Positions 7,732 through 14,454 of a stretch of DNA of 64,000 bases are shown here, in pieces (the stretch's first letter is position 1; each line of letters opens with the position of its first letter). The notes beneath the pieces are model-generated. The model was not told the origin of the DNA. It ran no database searches and saw only the letters and a program-made list of their open reading frames with translations. The DNA lies in the NCBI RefSeq assembly GCF_002291445.1, contig NZ_CP014137.1, forward strand, positions 5,084,001-5,148,000, in the 5' to 3' direction. The translations under genes were made by a program, and so were the position numbers. The DNA comes from Brenneria goodwinii. GTDB taxonomy: Bacteria > Pseudomonadota > Gammaproteobacteria > Enterobacterales > Enterobacteriaceae.

Positions 7732-8127
7732 TTAAAAAAGTGGCATCTGGTGTTTGCGATGCTCAAGTTTTCGCATCCGTTTGATAGCTTTATACACCGT
7801 TTTATAGGTAACTTGGTAGCGTTCAACCAGTTCCGGCACATTGTGGCCGTCAAAATCCCGCCAGATTTTCATATCTCTAACCAGGAATTCAAGCACCTGG
7901 CCGCGCGGAAAATAGACTTGCATACCGCCGATCTGCTTGCTAATGGCAACCACAAGTTCCAGCGAGTAGCGCGGGTCACAACCCAGCCGTTCCAGTTCAA
8001 GGCGCAGCAACGCATTCAGTTCAGCCAGCAATGTCGGGAAACGGGAGCGTTCGCCGTCATCTTCATCAAGATGATCGAGAATACTATCATCCTGTTTATC
8101 ATCAAACATATCCAGATTATCCGCCAT
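7732..8127 (-). CDS. mor: Mor-type transcriptional activator of middle/late genes
   Basis: A 131-residue protein of the Mor/C family, the size of Mu Mor (129). It has an acidic N terminus, a dimerisation part (LRLELERLGCDPRYSLELVVAISKQIGG reading around residues 42-69), the QVYFPRGQ beta loop typical of Mor, and a C-terminal helix-turn-helix (LVERYQVTYKTVYKAIKRM). Mor activates phage promoters together with host RNA polymerase. It overlaps the preceding gene by 11 bases and has GGAGG at good spacing. No separate C paralogue is found before the lysis genes, so this one factor may serve both middle and late roles. Confidence 0.9.
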   Translation of the reverse strand: MADNLDMFDDKQDDSILDHLDEDDGERSRFPTLLAELNALLRLELERLGCDPRYSLELVVAISKQIGGMQVYFPRGQVLEFLVRDMKIWRDFDGHNVPELVERYQVTYKTVYKAIKRMRKLEHRKHQMPLF

Positions 8128-8647
8128 TTTTAGCGCCTCCGTTACGTTCCAGCCACTCTATGCCGCCCGGCAGTTTCGCAACATCCTGGCCAAGGCTATG
8201 CATATGCGATAAGTAATCATCCCGGCTTTTTTCCTGGTCTATAACTCGACTGTTCGCATCCTTCTCCCGTGCCGCGACATTGCTGCCCTGGGCAAACAAT
8301 TGTTCTGACGTGCGATAGACCTCACGTAAATAACTGTGATTGCTGAGCGGTTTTCTGTCCCCGTTGTTGCGCTTGGCCCGGATCCGTTCGACGGTTTCGC
8401 TCAATGCGTGGGTCAGTACGCGGCCGGGCTGGTGTTGTTCCAGCACTTCATTAACCAGCTTTACGGCGCGAGAGTTAGACAAGTTCGACTTCTCCGGGCG
8501 GAACAGACCGATATACGCCACCATGGCTTTGGCCGCGCCGCCGGGTAATTTAGTTAATACGGTTAGCAGATCCCGCGCGGCATCATCTTCCAGAATGGCG
8601 TCAAGATGCAGATCGGAATGGCAAACAGGGCAACGTGCAATTTTCAT
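8117..8647 (-). CDS. Hypothetical phage early protein with N-terminal CxxC
   Basis: A 176-residue protein that opens MKIARCPVCHSDLHLDAI, a possible half zinc ribbon, followed by a helical body with a KLPGGAAKAMVAYIGLFRPEKSNLSNSRA segment spread over residues 34-62 and a second KLPGG near the C terminus. The tandem use of the KLPGG phrase is notable. It overlaps gemA by four bases (ATGA) and mor by 11. Homologues with this CPVC start occur in Mu-like early regions, with no established activity that I know. Confidence 0.72.
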   Translation of the reverse strand: MKIARCPVCHSDLHLDAILEDDAARDLLTVLTKLPGGAAKAMVAYIGLFRPEKSNLSNSRAVKLVNEVLEQHQPGRVLTHALSETVERIRAKRNNGDRKPLSNHSYLREVYRTSEQLFAQGSNVAAREKDANSRVIDQEKSRDDYLSHMHSLGQDVAKLPGGIEWLERNGGAKNGG

Positions 8648-9174
8648 CGGCGAGCCTCATACAAATTCACAATAACGCTGTAGTCCCGCGATGCTTTACC
8701 GTTACTCGGATTAATAACAAAACCTAACCGATCAAGAAGCATGGATTTAAGCATCAACCGTATATGCCATTGCTTGATTGATTCGAGAACGCGGGTAGCT
8801 AACGATGGATTCAGCCAACCCAATTCATCAACACCGTGGCCGTTATTTAACGATGCTGTCATACGTTTTACATAAGCATTAAGCGCCGCATCATCGCCAT
8901 TTTTAACAAAACCGTGCCGGTGCATGGTGATCCAGATGGCGCGGATTTTCGCTATTTCAGCCGTTTTAACTTTCGCTGGCGTCTTTTTAAAACTGCGTTT
9001 AAACCCTTTTTCACGCAACGCGGAATAAACACTTTCTAATTCCTTGTGGTTCATTTCGCTGCAACTTGTTTTACCATTGGCAATATTGGCTAACAACGCC
9101 CGGTAAGTTTCATCGTCAATTTTCAGCGTTCCTTTTGCGACGTGAATCAGCCTGATTAATTGCGGCTTATCCAT
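8644..9174 (-). CDS. gemA: GemA/gp16 family regulatory protein
   Basis: A 176-residue protein of the DUF1018 family, equivalent to Mu gp16 (GemA), a modulator of host gene expression and DNA topology in the lytic cycle. Family features are the N-terminal LIRLIHVAKGTLKIDDETYRALL reading over residues 7-29, and the central IRAIWITMHRHGFVKNGDDAALNAYV reading. GAGGTG precedes the ATG at 9174. It sits directly upstream of an unknown gene and mor, as in Mu, where gem and mor are co-transcribed. The molecular target is not settled even in Mu. Confidence 0.88.
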   Translation of the reverse strand: MDKPQLIRLIHVAKGTLKIDDETYRALLANIANGKTSCSEMNHKELESVYSALREKGFKRSFKKTPAKVKTAEIAKIRAIWITMHRHGFVKNGDDAALNAYVKRMTASLNNGHGVDELGWLNPSLATRVLESIKQWHIRLMLKSMLLDRLGFVINPSNGKASRDYSVIVNLYEARR

Positions 9175-9260
9175 AGTTCACCTCGTAATACATTGATTTT
9201 GGCGTAAGCCGATACCGACGGGTTTACGCCATATAAATCAGAATGAATATATTGGGTTAA

Positions 9261-9455
9261 TTAATCTGTCGGTTTTAGTGAAGACAATTTCACAAAAAAA
9301 GGAGCCAGACTAATTTCCACAATTGCCCCGGACTTTTCAAAATCCCGCGCAACATCTTTGGTTCTTACTACCTTACCGCCCAATTCAGCCGGGCCGATAA
9401 GATAGATAAAACGCGAACCGATAGAATATTTCCGGTTAAACTCTTTTGCGTTCAT
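9261..9455 (-). CDS. Small hypothetical early phage protein
   Basis: The ATG at 9455, seven bases after AAGG, is preferred over the GTG at 9461; 64 residues result. The chain is soluble, slightly basic and beta-rich (SRFIYLIGPAELGGKVVRT, AIVEISLAPFFVKLSSL). The segment around VVRTKDVARDF reads like a small SH3- or Tudor-like barrel, but that is only impression. It follows the DUF3164 gene directly, and an 86-base gap separates it from gemA. The function is unknown. Confidence 0.68.
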   Translation of the reverse strand: MNAKEFNRKYSIGSRFIYLIGPAELGGKVVRTKDVARDFEKSGAIVEISLAPFFVKLSSLKPTD

Positions 9456-9457
9456 CG

Positions 9458-10072
9458 TCACACCTTCGCAATATCGAGGTTGATTTGCTGATACTGACCA
9501 TCCTGTTTGCGCTCATAAATGCGCAGGTACTGGCTGGTGCCGGACACCTGGATAGAGTCAGCGATAGCAGACATAGCGGATTGCCATTCTGGATCGTCGA
9601 TATCAATCTGGCGCAAGCTAAGCACCTGATTAACATCAATCCGACCTTGTTTGTTCACGCGGAAAGCATGGTTGATGATCGCTTTTATTTTAGGGTCGGC
9701 ATCGGCTCCCCAGCGAATAACCAAATCATCCAGAATCTTTTTTGCTGCCTGGATGCGCTCATCAAAAACACGATGATCGCCAACCGCGCGGCGCACCTGA
9801 TAATGGCCGTCAAAGCTGCTCAACAGCACGTTCCCTTTAGCTCCGCCGTATTCAACGCCGTACTCACTGGCAGACAGATCAACAAAGTCGGCGATTTCGG
9901 CCATGGACTCAATCTTGAATTCAGCCATTGCCTTACGCTGTTCCTTCGCCTTATTAACGATATTCAGCACAACGTCGTCACGCAGCTTATCGATGGGCTT
10001 GATTAAGTCCTCCGGCACCAGATGGCCAAGGGAATTCAGGCGGTAGCCTGCCGGTATAGTTTCTTTATTCAT
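9458..10072 (-). CDS. DUF3164 family protein
   Basis: The ATG at 10072 with AGAGGAAA before it is preferred over an upstream ATG at 10102, giving 204 residues. The protein matches the DUF3164 pattern, with an N-terminal GYRLNSLGHLVPEDLIKP motif and a central YGGAKGNVLLSSFDGHYQV segment. DUF3164 genes are a stable part of Mu-like early regions, between mob-like small genes and gemA. A role in DNA replication or transposition is suspected from position only; no enzymatic motif is visible. Confidence 0.85.
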   Translation of the reverse strand: MNKETIPAGYRLNSLGHLVPEDLIKPIDKLRDDVVLNIVNKAKEQRKAMAEFKIESMAEIADFVDLSASEYGVEYGGAKGNVLLSSFDGHYQVRRAVGDHRVFDERIQAAKKILDDLVIRWGADADPKIKAIINHAFRVNKQGRIDVNQVLSLRQIDIDDPEWQSAMSAIADSIQVSGTSQYLRIYERKQDGQYQQINLDIAKV

Positions 10073-10340
10073 GGTCGTTTCCTCTGGAGACAATACGGTC
10101 ATACGTTTCTTTTACGCGGCTGGTAAAACGGATTAAGGCATCACAGGCTTCATGCTGGCTATCTGATTCTGGAATGCCTGGAACAAGCAAATCGTCATTG
10201 ACACGAGAATGACGCGCAATCACATCAATAGCTTCACGCACAGCGCTATCTTGACCACGAATTACAGGTAACGCGCCATCAGGCAATGTTTTCCCAAACT
10301 CAATTAAACCGCTGGCCCAGGCGTATGCAATTAATTTCAT
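10065..10340 (-). CDS. YAWASG family small phage protein, copy 2
   Basis: A 91-residue protein beginning MKLIAYAWASGLIEFGKTLP, with a later LLVPGIPESDSQHEA motif. It is a paralogue of the protein at 10594-10845, with the same two conserved blocks in the same order. Relatives in Mu-like phages of Pseudomonas and enterobacteria are often labelled host nuclease inhibitor; I recall that label but cannot verify it or the evidence behind it. GGGGAAATAA precedes the ATG at 10340. The gene is two positions downstream of its paralogue, with one unrelated gene between them. Confidence 0.78.
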   Translation of the reverse strand: MKLIAYAWASGLIEFGKTLPDGALPVIRGQDSAVREAIDVIARHSRVNDDLLVPGIPESDSQHEACDALIRFTSRVKETYDRIVSRGNDHE

Positions 10341-10355
10341 TTATTTCCCCTTGCA

Positions 10356-10592
10356 TTAATTCAAATAACGCGGTTTTTGGTTAATCGGGATTTCGATTAA
10401 ATTCTGTGTATTGGCATGATCAACACAAATATCGACTGCATGAGTATGAAATCCTTCCAGCAGTTCCTTATATTTGTGGATAAAATCATGAAATACTGAA
10501 TCACCTTCAATATCGATACTTGTGGCCATACCTTCCGGCGTGGATGTGACAATCATATTCAACTTCATAACTTGCACTTGTTTATTAGCCAT
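10356..10592 (-). CDS. Small hypothetical early phage protein
   Basis: The ATG at 10592 behind GGGGGTTAGG is preferred, giving 78 residues. The chain starts MANKQVQVMKLNMIVTSTPE and ends NLIEIPINQKPRYLN. It looks like a compact alpha/beta domain with a His-rich middle (FHDFIHKYKELLEGFHTHAVDIC, reading residues 34-56). It separates the two YAWASG paralogues and probably shares their transcript. No family recognised. Confidence 0.62.
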   Translation of the reverse strand: MANKQVQVMKLNMIVTSTPEGMATSIDIEGDSVFHDFIHKYKELLEGFHTHAVDICVDHANTQNLIEIPINQKPRYLN

Positions 10593-10593
10593 C

Positions 10594-10845
10594 CTAACCC
10601 CCATTACATTTATAAGTTTGTTTCACTTGTTTAGAGAAACAGTACAGTTCGCTATAGGCCGAATGCCTGTTATCGGATTCAGCCATACCCGGAACCAATA
10701 ACACACCGCTATTTAACTTTCTGGCGTGGCTATTTACTGCTTGACGTAATTTATTGGGTTCCCCCGCTAAAATTAATGTTGCGTAATCAGGTACGTTCTT
10801 CCCAAACTCAATAACACCGCTTGCCCAGGCATAGGCAATTAACAC
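10594..10845 (-). CDS. YAWASG family small phage protein, copy 1
   Basis: The start is set at GTG 10845, nine bases after GGAG, because the resulting MLIAYAWASGVIEFGKNVP aligns with the paralogue at 10065-10340; a TTG reading five codons longer exists. The 83-residue product shares IAYAWASG(V/L)IEFGK and LLVPG(M/I)(A/P)ESD with that copy, while the middle has diverged. Two related copies within 800 bases point to an old local duplication. The biochemical role is unknown; see copy 2 for the label used in relatives. Confidence 0.75.
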   Translation of the reverse strand: MLIAYAWASGVIEFGKNVPDYATLILAGEPNKLRQAVNSHARKLNSGVLLVPGMAESDNRHSAYSELYCFSKQVKQTYKCNGG

Positions 10846-10850
10846 GTTGT

Positions 10851-11048
10851 TTATCTCCAATAGATAATGCAGTCCTGGATCGTTGCCGCCGAAACCACAT
10901 GATAATGGTGCGCTTTGCGCATCAAATCGGCGTCGGGCGCAAACACTTCAACGATGGGCCGCGAACGGCTGACATTGACATGCTTGATTTCAATATTGCG
11001 GCGTTGCAGCCAGCCGAGCGTATTAACCAGTTTTGTCGGGTTGATCAT
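10851..11048 (-). CDS. Small hypothetical phage protein after MuB
   Basis: A 65-residue basic protein (MINPTKLVNTLGWLQRRNIE start). The ATG at 11048 overlaps the MuB stop in an ATGA, which indicates translational coupling to the transposition target-selection gene. The fold may be a short alpha/beta unit with VNVSRSRPIVEVFAPD as a central hairpin. I do not recognise a family; in Mu the corresponding place is the start of the kil/semi-essential early genes. Confidence 0.65.
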   Translation of the reverse strand: MINPTKLVNTLGWLQRRNIEIKHVNVSRSRPIVEVFAPDADLMRKAHHYHVVSAATIQDCIIYWR

Positions 11049-12001
11049 GATGAAAGCCCCTCTAAATCTTTAATAGCGGCACGAATATGGCATTCGGATA
11101 ACGGCTCGTTTTTACCATGCGCGAACATCGCGGCCAGGCGCAGGGTGTGGGATATCGTTCTTAATGCGCCGGGTTTCTCTGATAACGCATGAATTAACTC
11201 ACGCTCTGCGTTTTTATTTAAACTCCATGCATCGGCAATAGCGTCTACATCGGCCTTTTTGGTTTTTAGAATGGAAACCTTTTTAGCGATACGGCTAAAT
11301 AAGCGGGCAAAATCCATATTGCGGCTATTACCACCGGTTAATTTCCCGTAAACCTGATGGTTACCAACCAACGCCAGACCAACGCCGGTCTCTTCCTGCA
11401 AAATCCGCAGCTCTTCTAAGACGGAATAATCAAGGTGATCGGCTTCATCAACAATCACAATACCGTTCGTACCGCGCAGTTTACGGCGAATAGCGCGGCC
11501 TAACTGGCCGGAACGGCGCGGCGCATCGCCGATCCCCAACTCTAACGCCAGCTCATACAGGCATTCGCTCAGACTGGCGCGGGACGGGGAAACCGTAATC
11601 AGCCAGACGTTGGGACGTTCAGTAGCGAACTGTTGCAGGGCGCGCGTTTTACCCACGCCTGAATTGCCGTAAATAACGGTGATGCACTGCGCAAGCTGCG
11701 CGTATTGCAACGCATTCCAGATTTGTTTAACCGTGCGTGTAGCAATAAAGTCCGGCGCGGTTGGCATTTCATTGGTGCGGCGCGAGCGGTTATCAAGCCA
11801 TACAGCGAGTTTCCCAGCCAGTGAGTTATTATCCCCACGGTAGGCATCATTAACAAATTGTGAAAGCTGGCTATTTGAAACCCCGATTTCACGCGCGACG
11901 GCGGCATAATTAATATCGGAATTATCAACGGCATTACGTACCGCTGCGCGAACGGTATTAATAGTTTCTTGCTGTTGGTCTAAATCAATTACGTTAGTCA
12001 T
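11045..12001 (-). CDS. MuB-like ATP-dependent target-selection protein
   Basis: A 318-residue AAA+ ATPase equivalent to Mu B, which coats target DNA and delivers it to the transposase, and which gives target immunity. The N-terminal helix-turn-helix (VAREIGVSNSQLSQFVNDA, about 35-53) resembles that of MuB. Walker A GNSGVGKT is at 112-119 and Walker B IVIVDEAD at 181-188. A sensor-like VGNHQVYGKL segment follows. The C-terminal helical domain (EKPGALRTISHTLRLAAMFA) corresponds to the part that contacts MuA. GGAGAAG precedes the ATG. It lies directly after the transposase gene, as in Mu. Confidence 0.94.
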   Translation of the reverse strand: MTNVIDLDQQQETINTVRAAVRNAVDNSDINYAAVAREIGVSNSQLSQFVNDAYRGDNNSLAGKLAVWLDNRSRRTNEMPTAPDFIATRTVKQIWNALQYAQLAQCITVIYGNSGVGKTRALQQFATERPNVWLITVSPSRASLSECLYELALELGIGDAPRRSGQLGRAIRRKLRGTNGIVIVDEADHLDYSVLEELRILQEETGVGLALVGNHQVYGKLTGGNSRNMDFARLFSRIAKKVSILKTKKADVDAIADAWSLNKNAERELIHALSEKPGALRTISHTLRLAAMFAHGKNEPLSECHIRAAIKDLEGLSS

Positions 12002-12013
12002 TCTGCTTCTCCG

Positions 12014-13996
12014 TTAAATATGGTTCTTTTGAAAATCGGTGTATAACTGGCTTACAGCATTGCCAAAGGCTTCTTCTGATTCCTCGTCAATCTCTTCCTC
12101 TACTAAATGGCGCTGCATGGTATTACCGGCAGGGCGCAGAATTTCCACCACCCGCGATTCTGGCGGCGCTGGCGGAACGGTATCCGGCATAAGCTCGGCC
12201 GCTTCCAGCGCCGACATGCGGCGGGCAGCTTGCGCGGCCTCTTTGGTACGTTTAACAAATTGGGTACGATTACGTTTATGCTCACGCGCCGCCTGGGTAT
12301 CCCCAAAGCCGGTTTTCTCAATACAGGTTGCTTCACAAATAAAACGGCCATCGAGCGTGTAGCAAAGAACGCTTTGATGCAGGTTTTGCGGGTCGAAACG
12401 CACCACGACTTTATTCGGTTTAAGGCCCAGTAAACGCTCGTTAAAGTAACGGTTTTTACGCGCCTGAACCTTGCCGCCCGCTTCCATCACAAACGTACCG
12501 GATTCACTGATGCGTACCGCTTCGGCAGGCAACAGCAGCAAACGGCGCTGTTCCGGCGTGGCTTTGCGGATAGTCGCTTGTTGATAGCTTTCTTCAAATG
12601 CGTCATCAAACGACATCATGCCCCGGCAGATCTCGGTATTACGGTTCGGGCGACGATTCCAGAACGCGATCCCCTCGGCTAACGCTTTCAGGAAAACATC
12701 GGCATCGACCACCCGGTCACCATAATTATCTGGCTTATCCATCGGGTTCGGCCCGGTATGCGCCCCGGCCAACAGCGGATGCTTATCAACCGCTTCACCC
12801 AGGCCGCCGTGTGAGAACGCACGTTCAACCGGTTTCGCCTGGCCATGGCCGCGCCCAAACATCACGCTAGTCCAATGCAACTCAATGCCAAGCAGCGGGA
12901 TGATACCTTTCGGGTCATCATCTTTAACTTTGAAGCGGTAGCGGTTAGGAACGCCGCCCGTTGTCCATTTGTTTGCCGCCGCCATCGTGTTATCGATTGT
13001 GAGCTGGCGTGGAATGCCATAGCGTTCAATCATGTCAGACAGAGACAGGCGGATCGAATCGCTGTTTTCGCTGACGTCTGTACGCCATGCCAGAATCTTT
13101 CGGGTACGAATATCCTGCCAAATCCATGTTTTTGGCCGCAAAACTTCACCGTTAAACCATTTCACAAACACGTTATGCTGATAACCATCGCCGTTCACCC
13201 ATTCCATGGCGGCAATATCGGCAACGGTACGTTCCTGACAAGGAAAGAGACGCATGGCGGCGTGTTCGCCCTCACGCAACAGCACCCGCTGTTCAACCGG
13301 TATTTCGCGCTCTAGCTTGCGGCGCATAGACGACAGGCTTGGAATCACCCAGGCGTTGGCTTTTGCAGCGTCTTCCAGACGTGCATATACCGTTCTAAGC
13401 GCTGGACGTTCCGGGCGCAGATAATCAGCTAGAAAGAAGTCCCACGCCTTCGGATCGCAATCTGCTTCTTTCTTACGGCGGGTTTCGATGTTATGGCCAT
13501 ACTGCCCCAATAGCGACGCAACCCAGTCTTCACGCGCAAACTTACGCGCGGTGTAGTACCAGCGACGCACGGAAGCAACTGATGCATCATGCGTTTCGGC
13601 AACAGCATCGAACGCGGTAACAACATCTACGTTAGTGTCGATCAACGCCGCCACGGCCATTACCGCTTCGGTTTTCTTCTGCGCAGCCTGACGTTGCTTC
13701 TCAGTTGCGGACTCCCAACGATGCCAAAGGACTTCGCGGCAATATGTGTCCTCATTAACTTTTTTTATTTCATAGGAATGGCCACCTATGTTTACCACAC
13801 CCGAATGCTTCATAACGGCGGCGCGGGTATAGGATGGTAGGCAGCTAAAATGATATTCCAGAGCCTTAGTACCTTCACGTTTCCGGCACAACTCAGGATT
13901 GGACTTAACCAAACGTTCCAAAGTATCTCTGGTTCTTCTGGCCGTTGATGGCATACCAGCCATACCAGCTAATTCATTAGCGCTAAACCATTCCAT
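12014..13996 (-). CDS. MuA-like DDE transposase
   Basis: The start at ATG 13996, with GGCGGG nine bases before, gives 660 residues (Mu A has 663) and puts the catalytic triad at Asp270 (VNGDGYQHN), Asp335 (TIDNT) and Glu391 (KPVERAF), almost the Mu numbering (269, 336, 392). The N-terminal domain (FSANELAGMAGMPSTARRTRD, residues 4-24, read in part) is the Mu-type winged helix that binds the internal activator/operator. Then come two end-binding domains, the RNase H core and a C-terminal part for MuB contact. It catalyses strand transfer at prophage ends. An in-frame longer reading from 14041 overlaps ner and is less likely. Confidence 0.95.
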   Translation of the reverse strand: MEWFSANELAGMAGMPSTARRTRDTLERLVKSNPELCRKREGTKALEYHFSCLPSYTRAAVMKHSGVVNIGGHSYEIKKVNEDTYCREVLWHRWESATEKQRQAAQKKTEAVMAVAALIDTNVDVVTAFDAVAETHDASVASVRRWYYTARKFAREDWVASLLGQYGHNIETRRKKEADCDPKAWDFFLADYLRPERPALRTVYARLEDAAKANAWVIPSLSSMRRKLEREIPVEQRVLLREGEHAAMRLFPCQERTVADIAAMEWVNGDGYQHNVFVKWFNGEVLRPKTWIWQDIRTRKILAWRTDVSENSDSIRLSLSDMIERYGIPRQLTIDNTMAAANKWTTGGVPNRYRFKVKDDDPKGIIPLLGIELHWTSVMFGRGHGQAKPVERAFSHGGLGEAVDKHPLLAGAHTGPNPMDKPDNYGDRVVDADVFLKALAEGIAFWNRRPNRNTEICRGMMSFDDAFEESYQQATIRKATPEQRRLLLLPAEAVRISESGTFVMEAGGKVQARKNRYFNERLLGLKPNKVVVRFDPQNLHQSVLCYTLDGRFICEATCIEKTGFGDTQAAREHKRNRTQFVKRTKEAAQAARRMSALEAAELMPDTVPPAPPESRVVEILRPAGNTMQRHLVEEEIDEESEEAFGNAVSQLYTDFQKNHI

Positions 13997-14001
13997 GATT
14001 A

Positions 14002-14274
14002 TCATCCCGCCTTCAGTTTTCTGAGATAGCGGCTGGGCCAAATTTCTTCAGGCTGGACACCAAGCGCCTCCGCAATCAACTGTTCCGCTTTGGGATACGG
14101 ACGATAAAACGCATTACCCAGCGTTCTAGAGTTTAAACCGGCACTTCTGGACACCTGGGCTAGAGACGTTCCACGCTTTTTAAGAGCGGAAAGGACGTCA
14201 GCCCTATGCCAATCACTTCCATCTGAAAGATTTTTCTGCGATGCTATTAAGTTAATCACTAGTAATAACTCCAT
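14002..14274 (-). CDS. ner: Ner-like early repressor
   Basis: A DNA-binding protein of up to 90 residues of the Ner/Nlp family. The conserved core is DWHRADVLSALKKRGTSLAQ, a helix-turn-helix (SLAQVSRSAGLNSRTLGNAF) and the PEEIWPSRY ending. Mu Ner lowers transcription from both the early and repressor promoters. The ATG at 14274 gives 90 residues; GTG at 14259 has a better spaced GGAG and gives 85. A ten-base direct repeat lies over the start region and could be its binding site. It ends two codons ahead of the transposase start. Confidence 0.88.
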   Translation of the reverse strand: MELLLVINLIASQKNLSDGSDWHRADVLSALKKRGTSLAQVSRSAGLNSRTLGNAFYRPYPKAEQLIAEALGVQPEEIWPSRYLRKLKAG

Positions 14275-14294
14275 ATCATAAAACCTAGTAATAA
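14259..14294. repeat. CTAGTAATAA direct repeat, candidate Ner sites
   Basis: CTAGTAATAA occurs at 14259-14268 and again at 14285-14294, a period of 26 bases. The pair covers the leader and start of ner downstream of the early promoter. Ner is known in Mu to bind close to its own promoter; that this repeat is the Ner site here is inference. Confidence 0.5.
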
Positions 14295-14295
14295 G

Positions 14296-14324
14296 ACGAT
14301 AGGGACAAAAGGGACGCATGTCAA
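14296..14324 (-). promoter_or_regulatory. Early promoter Pe of the prophage
   Basis: On the minus strand TTGACA (plus positions 14319-14324) and TATCGT (14296-14301) are 17 bases apart, pointing to ner and the transposase. An A4GGGACG box lies in the spacer, which is where repressor binding would block RNA polymerase. Confidence 0.7.
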
Positions 14325-14454
14325 CCCAAAAACGTCCGTTTCGTCTTTTTGTTTATTTGGTTTTCATCCCGTACATGACAAGGATCAAGCTGTGAAAAAG
14401 ACGATAGACATTGAAAAGGACGTCGCGTCCCTTTTTGGTGACAGCAAAAGGACG
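14301..14454. promoter_or_regulatory. Operator array, repeated A4GG(G)ACG boxes
   Basis: The box AAAAGG(G)ACG appears at 14307-14316, 14414-14422 and 14446-14454 on the plus strand and at 14426-14436 (CGTCCCTTTTT) on the minus strand; weaker AAAAAGACG forms are at 14342-14350 (minus) and 14395-14403 (plus). The array spans the divergent promoters and runs into the repressor coding sequence. In Mu, the repressor and the MuA N-terminal domain share operator sites of this kind about 1 kb from the left end, which is the distance seen here. Confidence 0.65.
14349..14377 (+). promoter_or_regulatory. Candidate repressor promoter
   Basis: TTGTTT (14349-14354) and TACATG (14372-14377) are 17 bases apart and point to the repressor gene. 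The match to consensus is weak. An AAGGA ribosome site follows at 14380-14384, seven bases before the GTG start. Confidence 0.4.

Noticed and set aside
11599..11934. A 111-codon minus-strand frame within the MuB-like gene
   Set aside because: Out-of-frame reading of the ATPase gene, with no domain and no ribosome site.
13589..13840. An 83-codon plus-strand frame with a hydrophobic stretch, inside the transposase gene
   Set aside because: It is antisense to conserved transposase coding sequence; the hydrophobic run is chance.
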